Source of the DNA: JAGHBT01 sp035311885
GTDB taxonomy: Bacteria; Krumholzibacteriota; Krumholzibacteriia; Krumholzibacteriales; WJIX01
Length of the DNA stretch: 64,000 nt
Assembly: GCA_964554125.1 (NCBI GenBank)
Contig: CAZKNG010000002.1
Coordinates: 1-64,000 of the forward strand
Reading direction: 5' to 3'
The notes under the pieces are model-generated. The model was not told the DNA's origin and searched no databases. It saw only the letters and a list, made by a program, of their open reading frames with translations. A program made the translations under genes and the position numbers. Of the stretch, positions 18,279 through 27,497 are shown one piece after another (positions within the stretch are counted from its first letter, which is position 1; the number at the start of each line of letters is the position of its first letter).

Positions 18279-19433
18279 ATGAACACTAAAATTATTTTGA
18301 TTGCAATTCTCGCTGGAATCTTCCTTCTACTTGCGCTCCTGATCTGGATTGGGAGAAAGAAGAGGGAGCGATTGCCCAAATCTTTATATATAGAAGCTCT
18401 TTACGCACTCCTGGGCGGAAAGAAGAAACTTGCTCTGAGCTATCTAAAGGATGCGGTAAAAAAAGGCGAAAACAGGGTTGGGGCCTATATACTTCTGGGG
18501 AAACTGCTCAGAGAAAATGGTCAACCTCTTAAAGCTCTTCAGATACACAGGAGCATGGCAATTAGAAAGGATATTTCGGACGTTGAAAAAAACCGGATAA
18601 AACTGGCTATAGCAAGAGATCTTGCCGCTATCGGAAGAACAGATGAGGCAATAGATCTGCTCGAAGCTATTAAAAATATCAAGAGGAATAGAGAGGCGCT
18701 TCTTACCCTCAATAGATTAAACCACTTGAAAGGTAATTTCAAAAAGGCTTACAGGAATATAAAAGCAGCTTCTGAACTCGATCCTTCTATATCAAAAGAT
18801 GTAGTAGCTTCTTATCTTGTATCAGCATCATCGATATGTCTGAAAGAAAAAAGGATTGAGGAATCTCTGAAATATTCCGATCTAGCTTTAAAATATAATT
18901 CCGATTTTCCATCAGCATTATATATGTCAGGAAAGGCCCTTGTTTCGAATGGCAGGAAGAGCAGGGCAATTGAAAAATGGGTTTCTCTCTTGAAAATCGA
19001 TATATCTTTTTTCAGTCTGACAATAAGAATGATCGAGGAAACACTTTTTGAGGAACAGAAATTTCAGCAACTCGAAACGATCCTCAACGATCTATACCAA
19101 CAGCACTCCGGAAATCCGGATATTTTTATTTCACTTGTTTCCTTCTATGAAAAGAAAGGTCAGCCTGAAAAGGTAATTCGTCTTTTCGAAAATGAAGCGG
19201 GACAACTGAAAATTAACAATTTAATAAAAATAGAGATGGCTCTTATATATATTAATAACGACCGTGTTGATAAAGCAATTCAAACACTCAGAATTGATTC
19301 TGCAGAAAAAAAGAAAGAGAACCGATACATTTGTACTGTTTGTAATAATCAGGTAAACATTCCTCTTTCTTATTGTGAGAATTGCGGTGGTATTGATACT
19401 TTTAGAAAGTACAATGAAGAAATTCCTGATTAG
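18279..19433 (+). CDS. lapB: LapB (YciM)-like TPR protein with rubredoxin-like end
   Basis: Membrane-anchored TPR scaffold. An N-terminal hydrophobic segment (residues 4-24) is followed by a basic stop-transfer stretch, then about eight TPR-type helical pairs through residue 350, and a C-terminal zinc-ribbon/rubredoxin-like pair of CxxC motifs (CTVCNNQ and CENCGG). In E. coli, LapB uses this layout to control LpxC turnover by FtsH and thus lipopolysaccharide supply. Length (384) and architecture match LapB, and lapA precedes it. Its function in this organism is inferred. The following gene starts inside its last codons. Confidence 0.8.
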   Translation: MNTKIILIAILAGIFLLLALLIWIGRKKRERLPKSLYIEALYALLGGKKKLALSYLKDAVKKGENRVGAYILLGKLLRENGQPLKALQIHRSMAIRKDISDVEKNRIKLAIARDLAAIGRTDEAIDLLEAIKNIKRNREALLTLNRLNHLKGNFKKAYRNIKAASELDPSISKDVVASYLVSASSICLKEKRIEESLKYSDLALKYNSDFPSALYMSGKALVSNGRKSRAIEKWVSLLKIDISFFSLTIRMIEETLFEEQKFQQLETILNDLYQQHSGNPDIFISLVSFYEKKGQPEKVIRLFENEAGQLKINNLIKIEMALIYINNDRVDKAIQTLRIDSAEKKKENRYICTVCNNQVNIPLSYCENCGGIDTFRKYNEEIPD

Positions 19434-20466
19434 TTCATCACTGCTTGCAGGCATCCTCCTGTTATTTCCCCGGATAACTGTATCTGTGCCTTATAGTCTC
19501 ATCAAAGTAAAGAGGCATTTCGATCAGGTTAAATATACTGAAGCAAAGAAGGAGTTATTGAAGCTTGTGGATGATTTGAGAGGAAATAACTTTTATCATG
19601 GAAAACTCTTTCAGGCCCGTCTCGAAACCGATATCGGCAAGAGCACTAAGATTTACAAAGAGATTATTGCTTCACCCGGAAGCCCTGTCTCCTTTATTGC
19701 AAGAACCGAATTGGCTAAAATTTATTACTCACTTGGAAAATACAACAGGGCCCTTAAGTTGATAGAAAGGATTCCGGTATCCTCCGGATCAAGTATTCGT
19801 ATGGAAGCCCTTTACTTCCGGGGATTGTGCTTCAAGGAATCAGGAGCACTGAGCAAAGCGAGGAAAGACTTTCTCAGGGTTGACAAGGGAGAGTATCTCT
19901 ATCGAAGTTATATGGAAAGAGCTCAACTTGATATGGAGGAAGGTAATTATCAAGGGGCGATCGAGAAATACGAAACTATAGGGGGGATTCATTCAAACCC
20001 ATTAGCTGCCTTTAAATTAGGTGAATGTCTTGAGATAACCGGAGATTCACAAAAGGCTTTTGAAGTATATCGTTCGCTCAAGAAGTTGTTTCCAAAATCT
20101 ATAGAGTCAGCGAAAGCAATTGATAAAATGCGTATCCTTGTTTCAGTGAAAAACAAAGATAAGGGCGAAGAAATGGCTGAATCAATGGGACGTGCCGGAA
20201 ATGAAGAAGATAGTATTACTGACAAACGAGACGCGTATACTATTCAATTCGGAGCGTTTCAGGACCGCCAGAATGCGTCAAGAGTTTCCTCGAAACTTTC
20301 CAGGCTGTTCCCGCATGTCAGAGTCGAATCTAAATATATAACTTCCGGTACGAAACTTTTCAGGGTCAGAGTCGGCAGATACAACGAGAGAAAAAGCGCA
20401 GAAGAAGATTCTCTTCTGGCAACAGATAAGCTCGGACTTACCTGCAGAATTCTGACAATCAATTAA
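19414..20466 (+). CDS. TPR and SPOR domain envelope protein
   Basis: Exported protein of 350 residues. The start at 19414 gives a clean signal peptide (MKKFLISSSLLAGILLLFPRIT), whereas the longer frame start at 19375 does not. The central part holds TPR-like helical repeats (YSLGKYNRALKLIE, YQGAIEKYETI, QKAFEVYRSLKKLFP). Residues about 270-350 are a SPOR domain (YTIQFGAFQDRQNASRVSSKL ending RVRVGRYNERKSAEE), which binds denuded peptidoglycan at division sites. It overlaps lapB by 20 bases and ends one base before mutS. A role in cell-wall remodelling is inferred from the domains. Confidence 0.78.
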   Translation: MKKFLISSSLLAGILLLFPRITVSVPYSLIKVKRHFDQVKYTEAKKELLKLVDDLRGNNFYHGKLFQARLETDIGKSTKIYKEIIASPGSPVSFIARTELAKIYYSLGKYNRALKLIERIPVSSGSSIRMEALYFRGLCFKESGALSKARKDFLRVDKGEYLYRSYMERAQLDMEEGNYQGAIEKYETIGGIHSNPLAAFKLGECLEITGDSQKAFEVYRSLKKLFPKSIESAKAIDKMRILVSVKNKDKGEEMAESMGRAGNEEDSITDKRDAYTIQFGAFQDRQNASRVSSKLSRLFPHVRVESKYITSGTKLFRVRVGRYNERKSAEEDSLLATDKLGLTCRILTIN

Positions 20467-20467
20467 T

Positions 20468-23050
20468 ATGGCAATAAAACTAACACCACTTATGGCTCAA
20501 TATCATGAGCTGAAGCAAAAATACAGCGACGGGATCCTGTTTTTTCAAGTAGGGGATTTCTATGAAACCTTTTATGAAGACGCGGAGGAGGTTTCAAGAA
20601 TTCTTAATATAGCCCTTACTTCGCGGGATAAACAAAATCCTGTCCCCCTTGCCGGAGTCCCTATACATGCTGTTGACGCGTACGCGGCAAAACTTCTGCA
20701 GGCAGGGAAGAAGATTGTTATATGCGATCAGGTCGAGGAGGCCTCAGCATCAAAAGGCCTTGTCAAAAGAGCAGTAACGGATGTTATAACTCCGGGAACA
20801 TCACTTTCACCCGCGACTCTAAGTGATAAAAAGAATGATTATGTTCTTTCTTTGAAGAGAGAAGGAAAACTGGTCGGATTTGCTGTTCTTTCACTTTCAA
20901 CCGGTGAATTCAGTGTCGGGGAAGACGATATAAGTACTGTAGAAAATATGCTTGCTGTTACGAATATCCGTGAAGCTATTTATTCAGGTGATTCTTCTTC
21001 CATCAGGGATCTTATAGATAAAAATTCCCCGGGCTGTAAATTAGAAGATGTAAAACCCTATTATTTTAACTTTAACAGGGCGCGGGAGATTTTATTGAAC
21101 CATTTCAATATTCAAAACCTCGTTGCTTTTGGTATTGAAAATAAGAGGGAAGCTACCGCGGCTGCGGGAGCTCTGCTTTCATATGTTAAAAATCTCCGGC
21201 AGAATAACTTATCCCATATTACCAGAATTAAGTTTATAGACTCAAATGAAGCATTGATCCTCGACAGACAAACAGTCAGGAACCTGGAGCTTTTCAACCC
21301 GCTTCTGGGCGATTCTGATGAGATAACCCTGATAAAGAATATAGATCATACTAAAACGGCAGCGGGTGGAAGGATGCTCCGCTCCTGGATTATGAGACCG
21401 CTACGTGAATCGGAAGATATAAACCAAAGGCTGGACGCTGTGGAGGCTCTCTATTCCAATCAGATTTCCCTTCGCAAGATAAGAGAAACTCTCAAGAGAT
21501 ACCCTGACATTGAAAGAATAATATCAAGGATTTCGACATGTAGAGCGGGGCCCAGGGAACTTCTGCAGCTTCTGGAAGCTCTTAAGCGCTCTCCCGGACT
21601 AACCGGAATAATCGAAAATTTAAATGCAGGTTATCTGGATCTACATGCCGAATGTCTGGATGAACAGGTTGGAATTAAAAGTCTTATAAAGAATAGCATA
21701 AGCGAAGACTGCCCGGCTAATCTACGCGCCGGAGGTGTAATAAAGAGAGGTTTCAATAAAGAGCTCGACAGATTTATAACCGAATCAGAGGAAGGAAAAG
21801 AGTGGATAGCCTCTCTCCAGGCGTCAGAACGGAAACAGACCGGTATATCTTCACTAAAAGTAGGTTATAATAAGATATTTGGTTATTATATTGAAGTGTC
21901 AAATGTTCATACGGACAAAGTGCCGGAACACTATATCGGGAAACAGACTCTCGTGTCTTCTAAACGCTATGTAACAGAAGAACTTACAGAGAAAGAAGGG
22001 GCAGTACTTTCAGCCCAGGCAAAGAGAATTGAATATGAAAAGAAAATATATGCCGACATTTGCGGGAGAATCACAGAAAACAGCTTAGTACTGCAGAAAA
22101 TAGCCCGCGGAGTTGCCGTACTTGACACCATTTCATCTCTGGCTCATTTAGCTCTTAAGAGAGATTACTGCAGACCTGAAGTAAATGATTCAAATAATCT
22201 TATCATTAAGGATGGTCGGCATCCAGTTGTTGAGATTATATCGAAAAAGGGATTTATACCGAATGATATTATTCTCAGACCTTCTTACAGACAAATACTG
22301 CTTATTACCGGACCGAACATGGGAGGTAAATCAACTATAATCCGCCAGACTGCTCTTATCTCTATTCTCGCTCATGCCGGAAGTTTTGTTCCAGCTTCAA
22401 CGGCGGAAATTGGGATTATGGACCGGATTTTTACAAGAGTCGGATCAAGTGATAATCTTGCCGCCGGGGAAAGCACTTTTCTTGTTGAAATGAGTGAAAC
22501 GGCAAAAATACTTCATAACTGTACCTCAAAAAGTCTCGTTCTTCTTGATGAAGTGGGCCGGGGAACAAGTACAAGCGATGGTCTCAGTATCGCACAGGCC
22601 GTAACAGAATTTCTTTTAGATGAAACAAAAAGAAAACCAAAAACCCTTTTTGCAACCCACTATCAGGAACTTACCTCTCTATCTGATAGATATCCGCGGT
22701 TATGTAATATGAAGGTTTCAATAAAGGAATGGAACGATGAAATAATTTTTCTATACAAACTTGTCGAAGGAAAAAGTGACAAGAGTTACGGCATTCATGT
22801 AGCCCGCCTTGCCGGCCTTCCCAAAAAAGTTATTGAGAGGGCCAATTCTATCCTGCAGTCTCTTCAGAGAAATAATACAGATTATTCCAAGCGGAATCTT
22901 CCTGACAGAGTTCAACCTTCGCTATTCTCAAAAGATGATCACATTGAAAAAATAATTAAAGTAATTGAAGAATGTGACGTTAACAGAATTACTCCGATTC
23001 AGGCAATTCAGATTCTTTCAAAGCTCAAGAAATTGTCTAAAAAGAACTAA
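20468..23050 (+). CDS. mutS: DNA mismatch repair protein MutS
   Basis: Mismatch-recognition ATPase. The N-terminal mismatch-binding domain carries the Phe-x-Glu motif in QVGDFYETF; connector, lever and clamp domains follow; the ABC-type ATPase has Walker A TGPNMGGKST, the signature region and Walker B VLLDEVGRGTSTSDG, and a C-terminal helix-turn-helix with a short PSLF-containing tail (VQPSLFSKDD), a region that in MutS can carry a beta-clamp-binding motif. At 860 residues it is a full MutS1. The ATG follows the previous stop by one base. Its partner mutL is at 32573, not adjacent. Confidence 0.97.
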   Translation: MAIKLTPLMAQYHELKQKYSDGILFFQVGDFYETFYEDAEEVSRILNIALTSRDKQNPVPLAGVPIHAVDAYAAKLLQAGKKIVICDQVEEASASKGLVKRAVTDVITPGTSLSPATLSDKKNDYVLSLKREGKLVGFAVLSLSTGEFSVGEDDISTVENMLAVTNIREAIYSGDSSSIRDLIDKNSPGCKLEDVKPYYFNFNRAREILLNHFNIQNLVAFGIENKREATAAAGALLSYVKNLRQNNLSHITRIKFIDSNEALILDRQTVRNLELFNPLLGDSDEITLIKNIDHTKTAAGGRMLRSWIMRPLRESEDINQRLDAVEALYSNQISLRKIRETLKRYPDIERIISRISTCRAGPRELLQLLEALKRSPGLTGIIENLNAGYLDLHAECLDEQVGIKSLIKNSISEDCPANLRAGGVIKRGFNKELDRFITESEEGKEWIASLQASERKQTGISSLKVGYNKIFGYYIEVSNVHTDKVPEHYIGKQTLVSSKRYVTEELTEKEGAVLSAQAKRIEYEKKIYADICGRITENSLVLQKIARGVAVLDTISSLAHLALKRDYCRPEVNDSNNLIIKDGRHPVVEIISKKGFIPNDIILRPSYRQILLITGPNMGGKSTIIRQTALISILAHAGSFVPASTAEIGIMDRIFTRVGSSDNLAAGESTFLVEMSETAKILHNCTSKSLVLLDEVGRGTSTSDGLSIAQAVTEFLLDETKRKPKTLFATHYQELTSLSDRYPRLCNMKVSIKEWNDEIIFLYKLVEGKSDKSYGIHVARLAGLPKKVIERANSILQSLQRNNTDYSKRNLPDRVQPSLFSKDDHIEKIIKVIEECDVNRITPIQAIQILSKLKKLSKKN

Positions 23051-23134
23051 TTATACTCCTTATGGCTTAACATTTGCATATCAATGCATTGTAAGTACTA
23101 TACTATTCTAACAGGATAGATAAAGGTTATTCAG

Positions 23135-25429
23135 ATGTCAAAAAAAGTGAAGATAGCAATAATTGGAGGAGGAGAAAAGCAGCTTTCAGTCCTCAGTCAA
23201 TTCCATGAACTGTCGGAATTTAATATACTGGGTGTTTATGATACCAACAAAAAGGCTTTAGCGCTTGAAATAGCCGAGATTATTGGTATCGATACTTATT
23301 CGGACAGTTCATTTGCTGATAAATTCACCGACGCCGATTATATCGTAGCAGACAAGAATAATACCGGATTCAGGGAAGAAATAGAGCTGTTGACGGCGCA
23401 AGGCGCCCAAGTTATTGATCTGCTGGATGCGCATAATATTAAGGAAAATAATACTATAACAGGATCATCTGAACCACATTCTAGTTACAGTAGATTTGAG
23501 AGTGCCCTGAAACAACTCAGCAGGCTTTCTGACAGAGATAAACTTCTGGAATGGATTCTGGGTATAGCTGTCGAGAGACTCGATGCTTCTTCAGGCTCCA
23601 TAATGCTTTACTCTGAGAATACTGAAGAACTTTATATTGGTTATGCAAAAGGACTCAGCAGTGAAGTGATCGAAAATACAAGACAGAAACTCGGAGAAGG
23701 TATTGCCGGAAAAGCTGCATCATTGAGAAAGGTTATTCTAACTACAGATATCGCAAAAGGTGTTCGCGGTGTACTTGCTAAGAGGGAAAGAAACAAGATA
23801 CAGACTGCAGTTACAGCCCCAATCATCTATCGGGGTAATCTGATCGGAGTCCTGAATATATCCACAGACAGAGATGAACGGGAACTTACAGAAAGTGATC
23901 GGGATACAGCTGAAATCATATCAAAGGAAATTGCACCTGTGCTTTATAAGCATATGGAAATTGATACAGTGAAATATAATAAGACTGAAAAGGAGATTCA
24001 GAATTTCATCGGGCATCTGATCAGAAAAGAATGTGAGTTTCATGAAAAGTTTTCTCTTTTGAGCAAATTTATATCAAAGAGGTTTGATGCTGCTACAGTA
24101 GCGATATATACGGCAACTGACGAGGGCGATTGGCTTATTTTAGGAGGAAGTGACAACCAAATTCAGCAAGAAGGATATTCTTCGAGGATACACTGCAGCA
24201 GCGGCAGTCTGGGGAAAGCATACCTGAATTCTAAAGAGGTGATAATAACAGAAGATGCCGGTCTATCGAACACTGAAGACAGGAGAAACAGGGAAAAGGT
24301 TTCCTTTTTATACCTTCCGCTTGTAAACAATGATACAGTAGGAGTTCTTGTAATTGAATTTTCAAAGTTGGATCCATTCGAACAATTTATGAAGCACAAG
24401 GAAAACCTTTGTTTCCAACTCGGGTTCTTTATTAATTCTCAACTCAAAGATCTCCGCCACAAACGTAACATGGAGAGACTTGAAAAGTTGTCAGATTTGA
24501 CTCCTGAACTTATAGTATCGGGTAATATTGAAGACAGTATTGATAAGCTGTCTTCTTTTCTTTCTAAACTTGTAAGTGCCTCAATGGGAAGCTTACATTA
24601 TTTTAAAAAGGGAAAGGAGAAAAGCGCATTTTTTAATTTTCCTTCCGACGAGCAATATTTCAGACGTCTTAAAAATTATGATTCGGAAATCACCAGAAGG
24701 ACTATTGAAAGGTCAACTCCTGAGTGCACAAGCTACTTGACGACGGAAATAAATACCCTTGAATCTCCCCCCTTCTATTATTCTACAATTTCATACCCTG
24801 TAATTTCCAACGATAAGGAAAAGCTTATATACATTGGCTATAACAAGGAAACCATTTCACCCCTTGATTCCTCTATTTTCGGAAAGGGTGATATCAAGTT
24901 GCTGAGCAGAGGGGGGGAGATTCTCAAATCAATTTACTCTTTCACAACTAAAGGCAAGGGAATAATAGAAGAAAGAGCAAAACCGGAAAGCCTTGAAGAA
25001 TTACTGAAGTTTAATCAATCACTTTTTATAAGTAAGGTTACAGGAGAAATAGAGAGAGCGGAAAGATACCACCAGACTTTTACGGTTACTGTCTTTAAAA
25101 TAACCGGCCTGAAGGAATTACTTCGGAAAGAACAGAGTAGGGGATTGATTCATATAAACCATATGAGCTCTAAATTAAAGAAAATCATAAGAAAAACAGA
25201 TTTCTTTTCGTGGATCGAACCAGATATCTTCGCTATCCTGTCTCTGGAAAGTTACGGAAGGATAACAAAACTTGAAAGGCGAATCAGAAGCTGTATTGAC
25301 GATTACCTTAAAGAAAAAGACCTTTTTGACCCGGAGCTCTTTCACTCTAAAAGTTCATTCGCCCGTTTCCCCGGCAAATCGGAAACGGCGCCCGTTCTTA
25401 TTATGGAAGCTAAAAACGGACTGGAATAG
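23135..25429 (+). CDS. Multi-GAF sensor protein with degenerate GGDEF domain
   Basis: Soluble 764-residue signalling-type protein. Residues 1-100 look like a Rossmann-type nucleotide-binding fold (VKIAIIGGGEKQLSVL). GAF domain 1 spans about 130-270 (SGSIMLYSENTEELYI, APIIYRGNLIGVLNIS) and GAF 2 about 290-430 (LYLPLVNNDTVGVLVIEF); a further GAF-like stretch covers about 450-610. The C-terminal 130 residues have the shape of a diguanylate cyclase domain, but the signature reads EPDIF (695-699) where GGDEF is expected, so catalysis is unlikely. No membrane segment is present. It may bind a ligand or act as a regulatory scaffold; the function is unknown. It lies alone between mutS and the peptide transporter. 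Confidence 0.7.
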   Translation: MSKKVKIAIIGGGEKQLSVLSQFHELSEFNILGVYDTNKKALALEIAEIIGIDTYSDSSFADKFTDADYIVADKNNTGFREEIELLTAQGAQVIDLLDAHNIKENNTITGSSEPHSSYSRFESALKQLSRLSDRDKLLEWILGIAVERLDASSGSIMLYSENTEELYIGYAKGLSSEVIENTRQKLGEGIAGKAASLRKVILTTDIAKGVRGVLAKRERNKIQTAVTAPIIYRGNLIGVLNISTDRDERELTESDRDTAEIISKEIAPVLYKHMEIDTVKYNKTEKEIQNFIGHLIRKECEFHEKFSLLSKFISKRFDAATVAIYTATDEGDWLILGGSDNQIQQEGYSSRIHCSSGSLGKAYLNSKEVIITEDAGLSNTEDRRNREKVSFLYLPLVNNDTVGVLVIEFSKLDPFEQFMKHKENLCFQLGFFINSQLKDLRHKRNMERLEKLSDLTPELIVSGNIEDSIDKLSSFLSKLVSASMGSLHYFKKGKEKSAFFNFPSDEQYFRRLKNYDSEITRRTIERSTPECTSYLTTEINTLESPPFYYSTISYPVISNDKEKLIYIGYNKETISPLDSSIFGKGDIKLLSRGGEILKSIYSFTTKGKGIIEERAKPESLEELLKFNQSLFISKVTGEIERAERYHQTFTVTVFKITGLKELLRKEQSRGLIHINHMSSKLKKIIRKTDFFSWIEPDIFAILSLESYGRITKLERRIRSCIDDYLKEKDLFDPELFHSKSSFARFPGKSETAPVLIMEAKNGLE

Positions 25430-25531
25430 CTTTCATTACCAACAATAAAAACTTTATTGATTGCAATGTTATTATTAATTTAGTACGATATTGAAAACGT
25501 TCTGTACTTCTTAAATTCTAAAGGAGAGGGT

Positions 25532-27196
25532 ATGATTAAAGACCACCCGAAAGGATTGTTTGTAGCCTTCTTCGCCAATATGGGCGAGCGTTTCGGTTAC
25601 TACACAATGCTTTCAATCTTTGTTTTCTATCTTCAGGCAACATTCAAGTGGGATGCTCATACAGCAGGCCTCGTCTATGGGGCTTTCCTTTTTGGCATCT
25701 ATTTCCTTCCGCTTTTCGGCGGCATTGTTGCTGACCAATGGCTTGGATACGGTAAAACGATAGTTATCGGCACTGTTGTTTTATTTGCCGGATACGCACT
25801 TCTTGCTATTCCGGACAAAGGTGTAATTCTCCTTGCTATAGCCCTGTTTGTAATAGCGGCGGGTACCGGTTTATTTAAAGGTAACCTGCAGGCTCTTGTC
25901 GGGAACATGTACGACCATCCCAAATATGAACATGTACGCGATTACGCCTTTAATATTTTCTACATGGGCATTAATATCGGTGCCTTCTTCGCCCCATCGG
26001 CTGCCACCGCGGCAATTAACTGGATACTGGGAAAAGACGGCTTTACTTATAACCAGAAAGTTGTGGATCTGGGAAACAAATATTTAGGTGGGCATCTTCA
26101 AAATACAACCGAGCTTATGAATCTTGCTAAAACTCAATTAGGCAGTGTCCCCGCTGATCTGGGGATATTCTGTAAAAACTATTTAGACAGTGTAAGTACA
26201 GCTTATAACGGCGCATTCGCTGTGGCTGCCGTCAGCATGATCATTTCACTGGTCATCTTTGTGTTTTTTAAAAAACACTATAAAACCGCCGATATGACCG
26301 AGAAACAGAAAGCGGCAAGTGAGGATCATAAAGACGAGGTCATAGAACTTTCACCAAAACAGACAAGAGATCGCCTATTTGCTCTTTACTTTGTTTTCTT
26401 CGTTGTAATGTTCTTCTGGATGACCTTTCACCAGAATGGATTCACACTCAGTATTTTCGCGAGGGATTACACGGCCAGCAAAGTAAGCGATTTAACCTAT
26501 ACATTCTTCAGTCTGAAATCTTTTCTTCCTGTTATAGTCACGTTGATAGGGCTTGTATTTCTCTTGAGGAAAGCAAGCAAACAGAAAGAGAAGATTGCCG
26601 GCGGTATTTTGTTCTTAGTAGGAATCATTGTTAGCTACTGGGTTATAAGCGGTTATGATGATTCTATGGATATAAGCCCTCAGATGTTCCAGCATTTCAA
26701 TCCGATCTTTATAGTATTTCTGACTCCAGTGGTAATTGGTTTCTTCTCTTATCTTCAGAAGAAAGGCAAGGAACCCAGTACACCAAGGAAGATCGGTATC
26801 GGTATGATTATTACCGGTATTTCTTTCGGACTTATGATGATAGCTTCTATAGGCTTGAAATCACCTCACGAGCTTGCGGGCGGAGTTTCAGATGTTACAA
26901 GAAGCCCATACTGGCTCATAGGAACATACTTTTCAGTAACGATTGCTGAACTCTGTCTCTCTCCAATGGGTATCTCCTTCGTTTCGAAGGTATCACCTCC
27001 GAAGTATAAGGGAACTATGCAGGGAGGCTGGCTTGCCGCAACAGCAGTTGGGAACCTGCTCGCGGGTCTTGTTGGTTACTTCTGGGATCTGTGGGAATTG
27101 TGGCAGTTCTTCCTTCTTCTTATCGGCATGTGTTTACTTTCCGCGATTCTGATATTTTCAGTAATGAAAAAACTGGAAAAAGCATCAAAATCGTAA
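25532..27196 (+). CDS. POT/PTR-family proton-coupled oligopeptide transporter
   Basis: Major-facilitator transporter that takes up di- and tripeptides with protons. The POT signature is present on helix 1 (GERFGYYTMLSIFVFYL, containing the ExxERFxYY core) and in the FYMGINIGAFFAP segment; about 14 hydrophobic segments are visible in 554 residues. An AAAGGAGAGG ribosome-binding site precedes the ATG and a strong hairpin terminator follows, so it is a single-gene unit. With the CstA-family protein at 4860 this gives the cell two candidate peptide-uptake routes. The C-terminal half is more like the bacterial DtpT/YclF branch than E. coli DtpA, an impression only. Confidence 0.9.
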   Translation: MIKDHPKGLFVAFFANMGERFGYYTMLSIFVFYLQATFKWDAHTAGLVYGAFLFGIYFLPLFGGIVADQWLGYGKTIVIGTVVLFAGYALLAIPDKGVILLAIALFVIAAGTGLFKGNLQALVGNMYDHPKYEHVRDYAFNIFYMGINIGAFFAPSAATAAINWILGKDGFTYNQKVVDLGNKYLGGHLQNTTELMNLAKTQLGSVPADLGIFCKNYLDSVSTAYNGAFAVAAVSMIISLVIFVFFKKHYKTADMTEKQKAASEDHKDEVIELSPKQTRDRLFALYFVFFVVMFFWMTFHQNGFTLSIFARDYTASKVSDLTYTFFSLKSFLPVIVTLIGLVFLLRKASKQKEKIAGGILFLVGIIVSYWVISGYDDSMDISPQMFQHFNPIFIVFLTPVVIGFFSYLQKKGKEPSTPRKIGIGMIITGISFGLMMIASIGLKSPHELAGGVSDVTRSPYWLIGTYFSVTIAELCLSPMGISFVSKVSPPKYKGTMQGGWLAATAVGNLLAGLVGYFWDLWELWQFFLLLIGMCLLSAILIFSVMKKLEKASKS

Positions 27197-27210
27197 GATT
27201 GTAAGAATTA

Positions 27211-27246
27211 AGAGCCGGGGTTTGTGAGATTTACCCCGGCTCTTTC
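27211..27246 (+). terminator. Intrinsic terminator after the peptide transporter
   Basis: AGAGCCGGGG and CCCCGGCTCT form a perfect 10-base GC-rich stem around a 15-base loop, followed by TTTCT. The 251 bases from here to the next gene are very AT-rich and hold no open frame that I can support; a promoter is expected there but no convincing -35/-10 pair stands out. Confidence 0.88.
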
Positions 27247-27497
27247 TGCATTTAAGGTTATTACCCCTCCAGGAAGGTATTATATTTTTAAAATCTATTT
27301 GAAATACCAAATATAGATTTGCATTTCTTGTATATTTTGCGCTAGGATTAAGATAACTTTGGTCATTCTCGCGGTCAAATTATGCGTAATTTTATCATCT
27401 ATTATAATAATTTTGTTTATTTAAAATAAAAAGTAATTTTAATAATAGCTGAAATATTATTTAAATATGAGCGTTTCCTGTGATATTATAAGAATAT

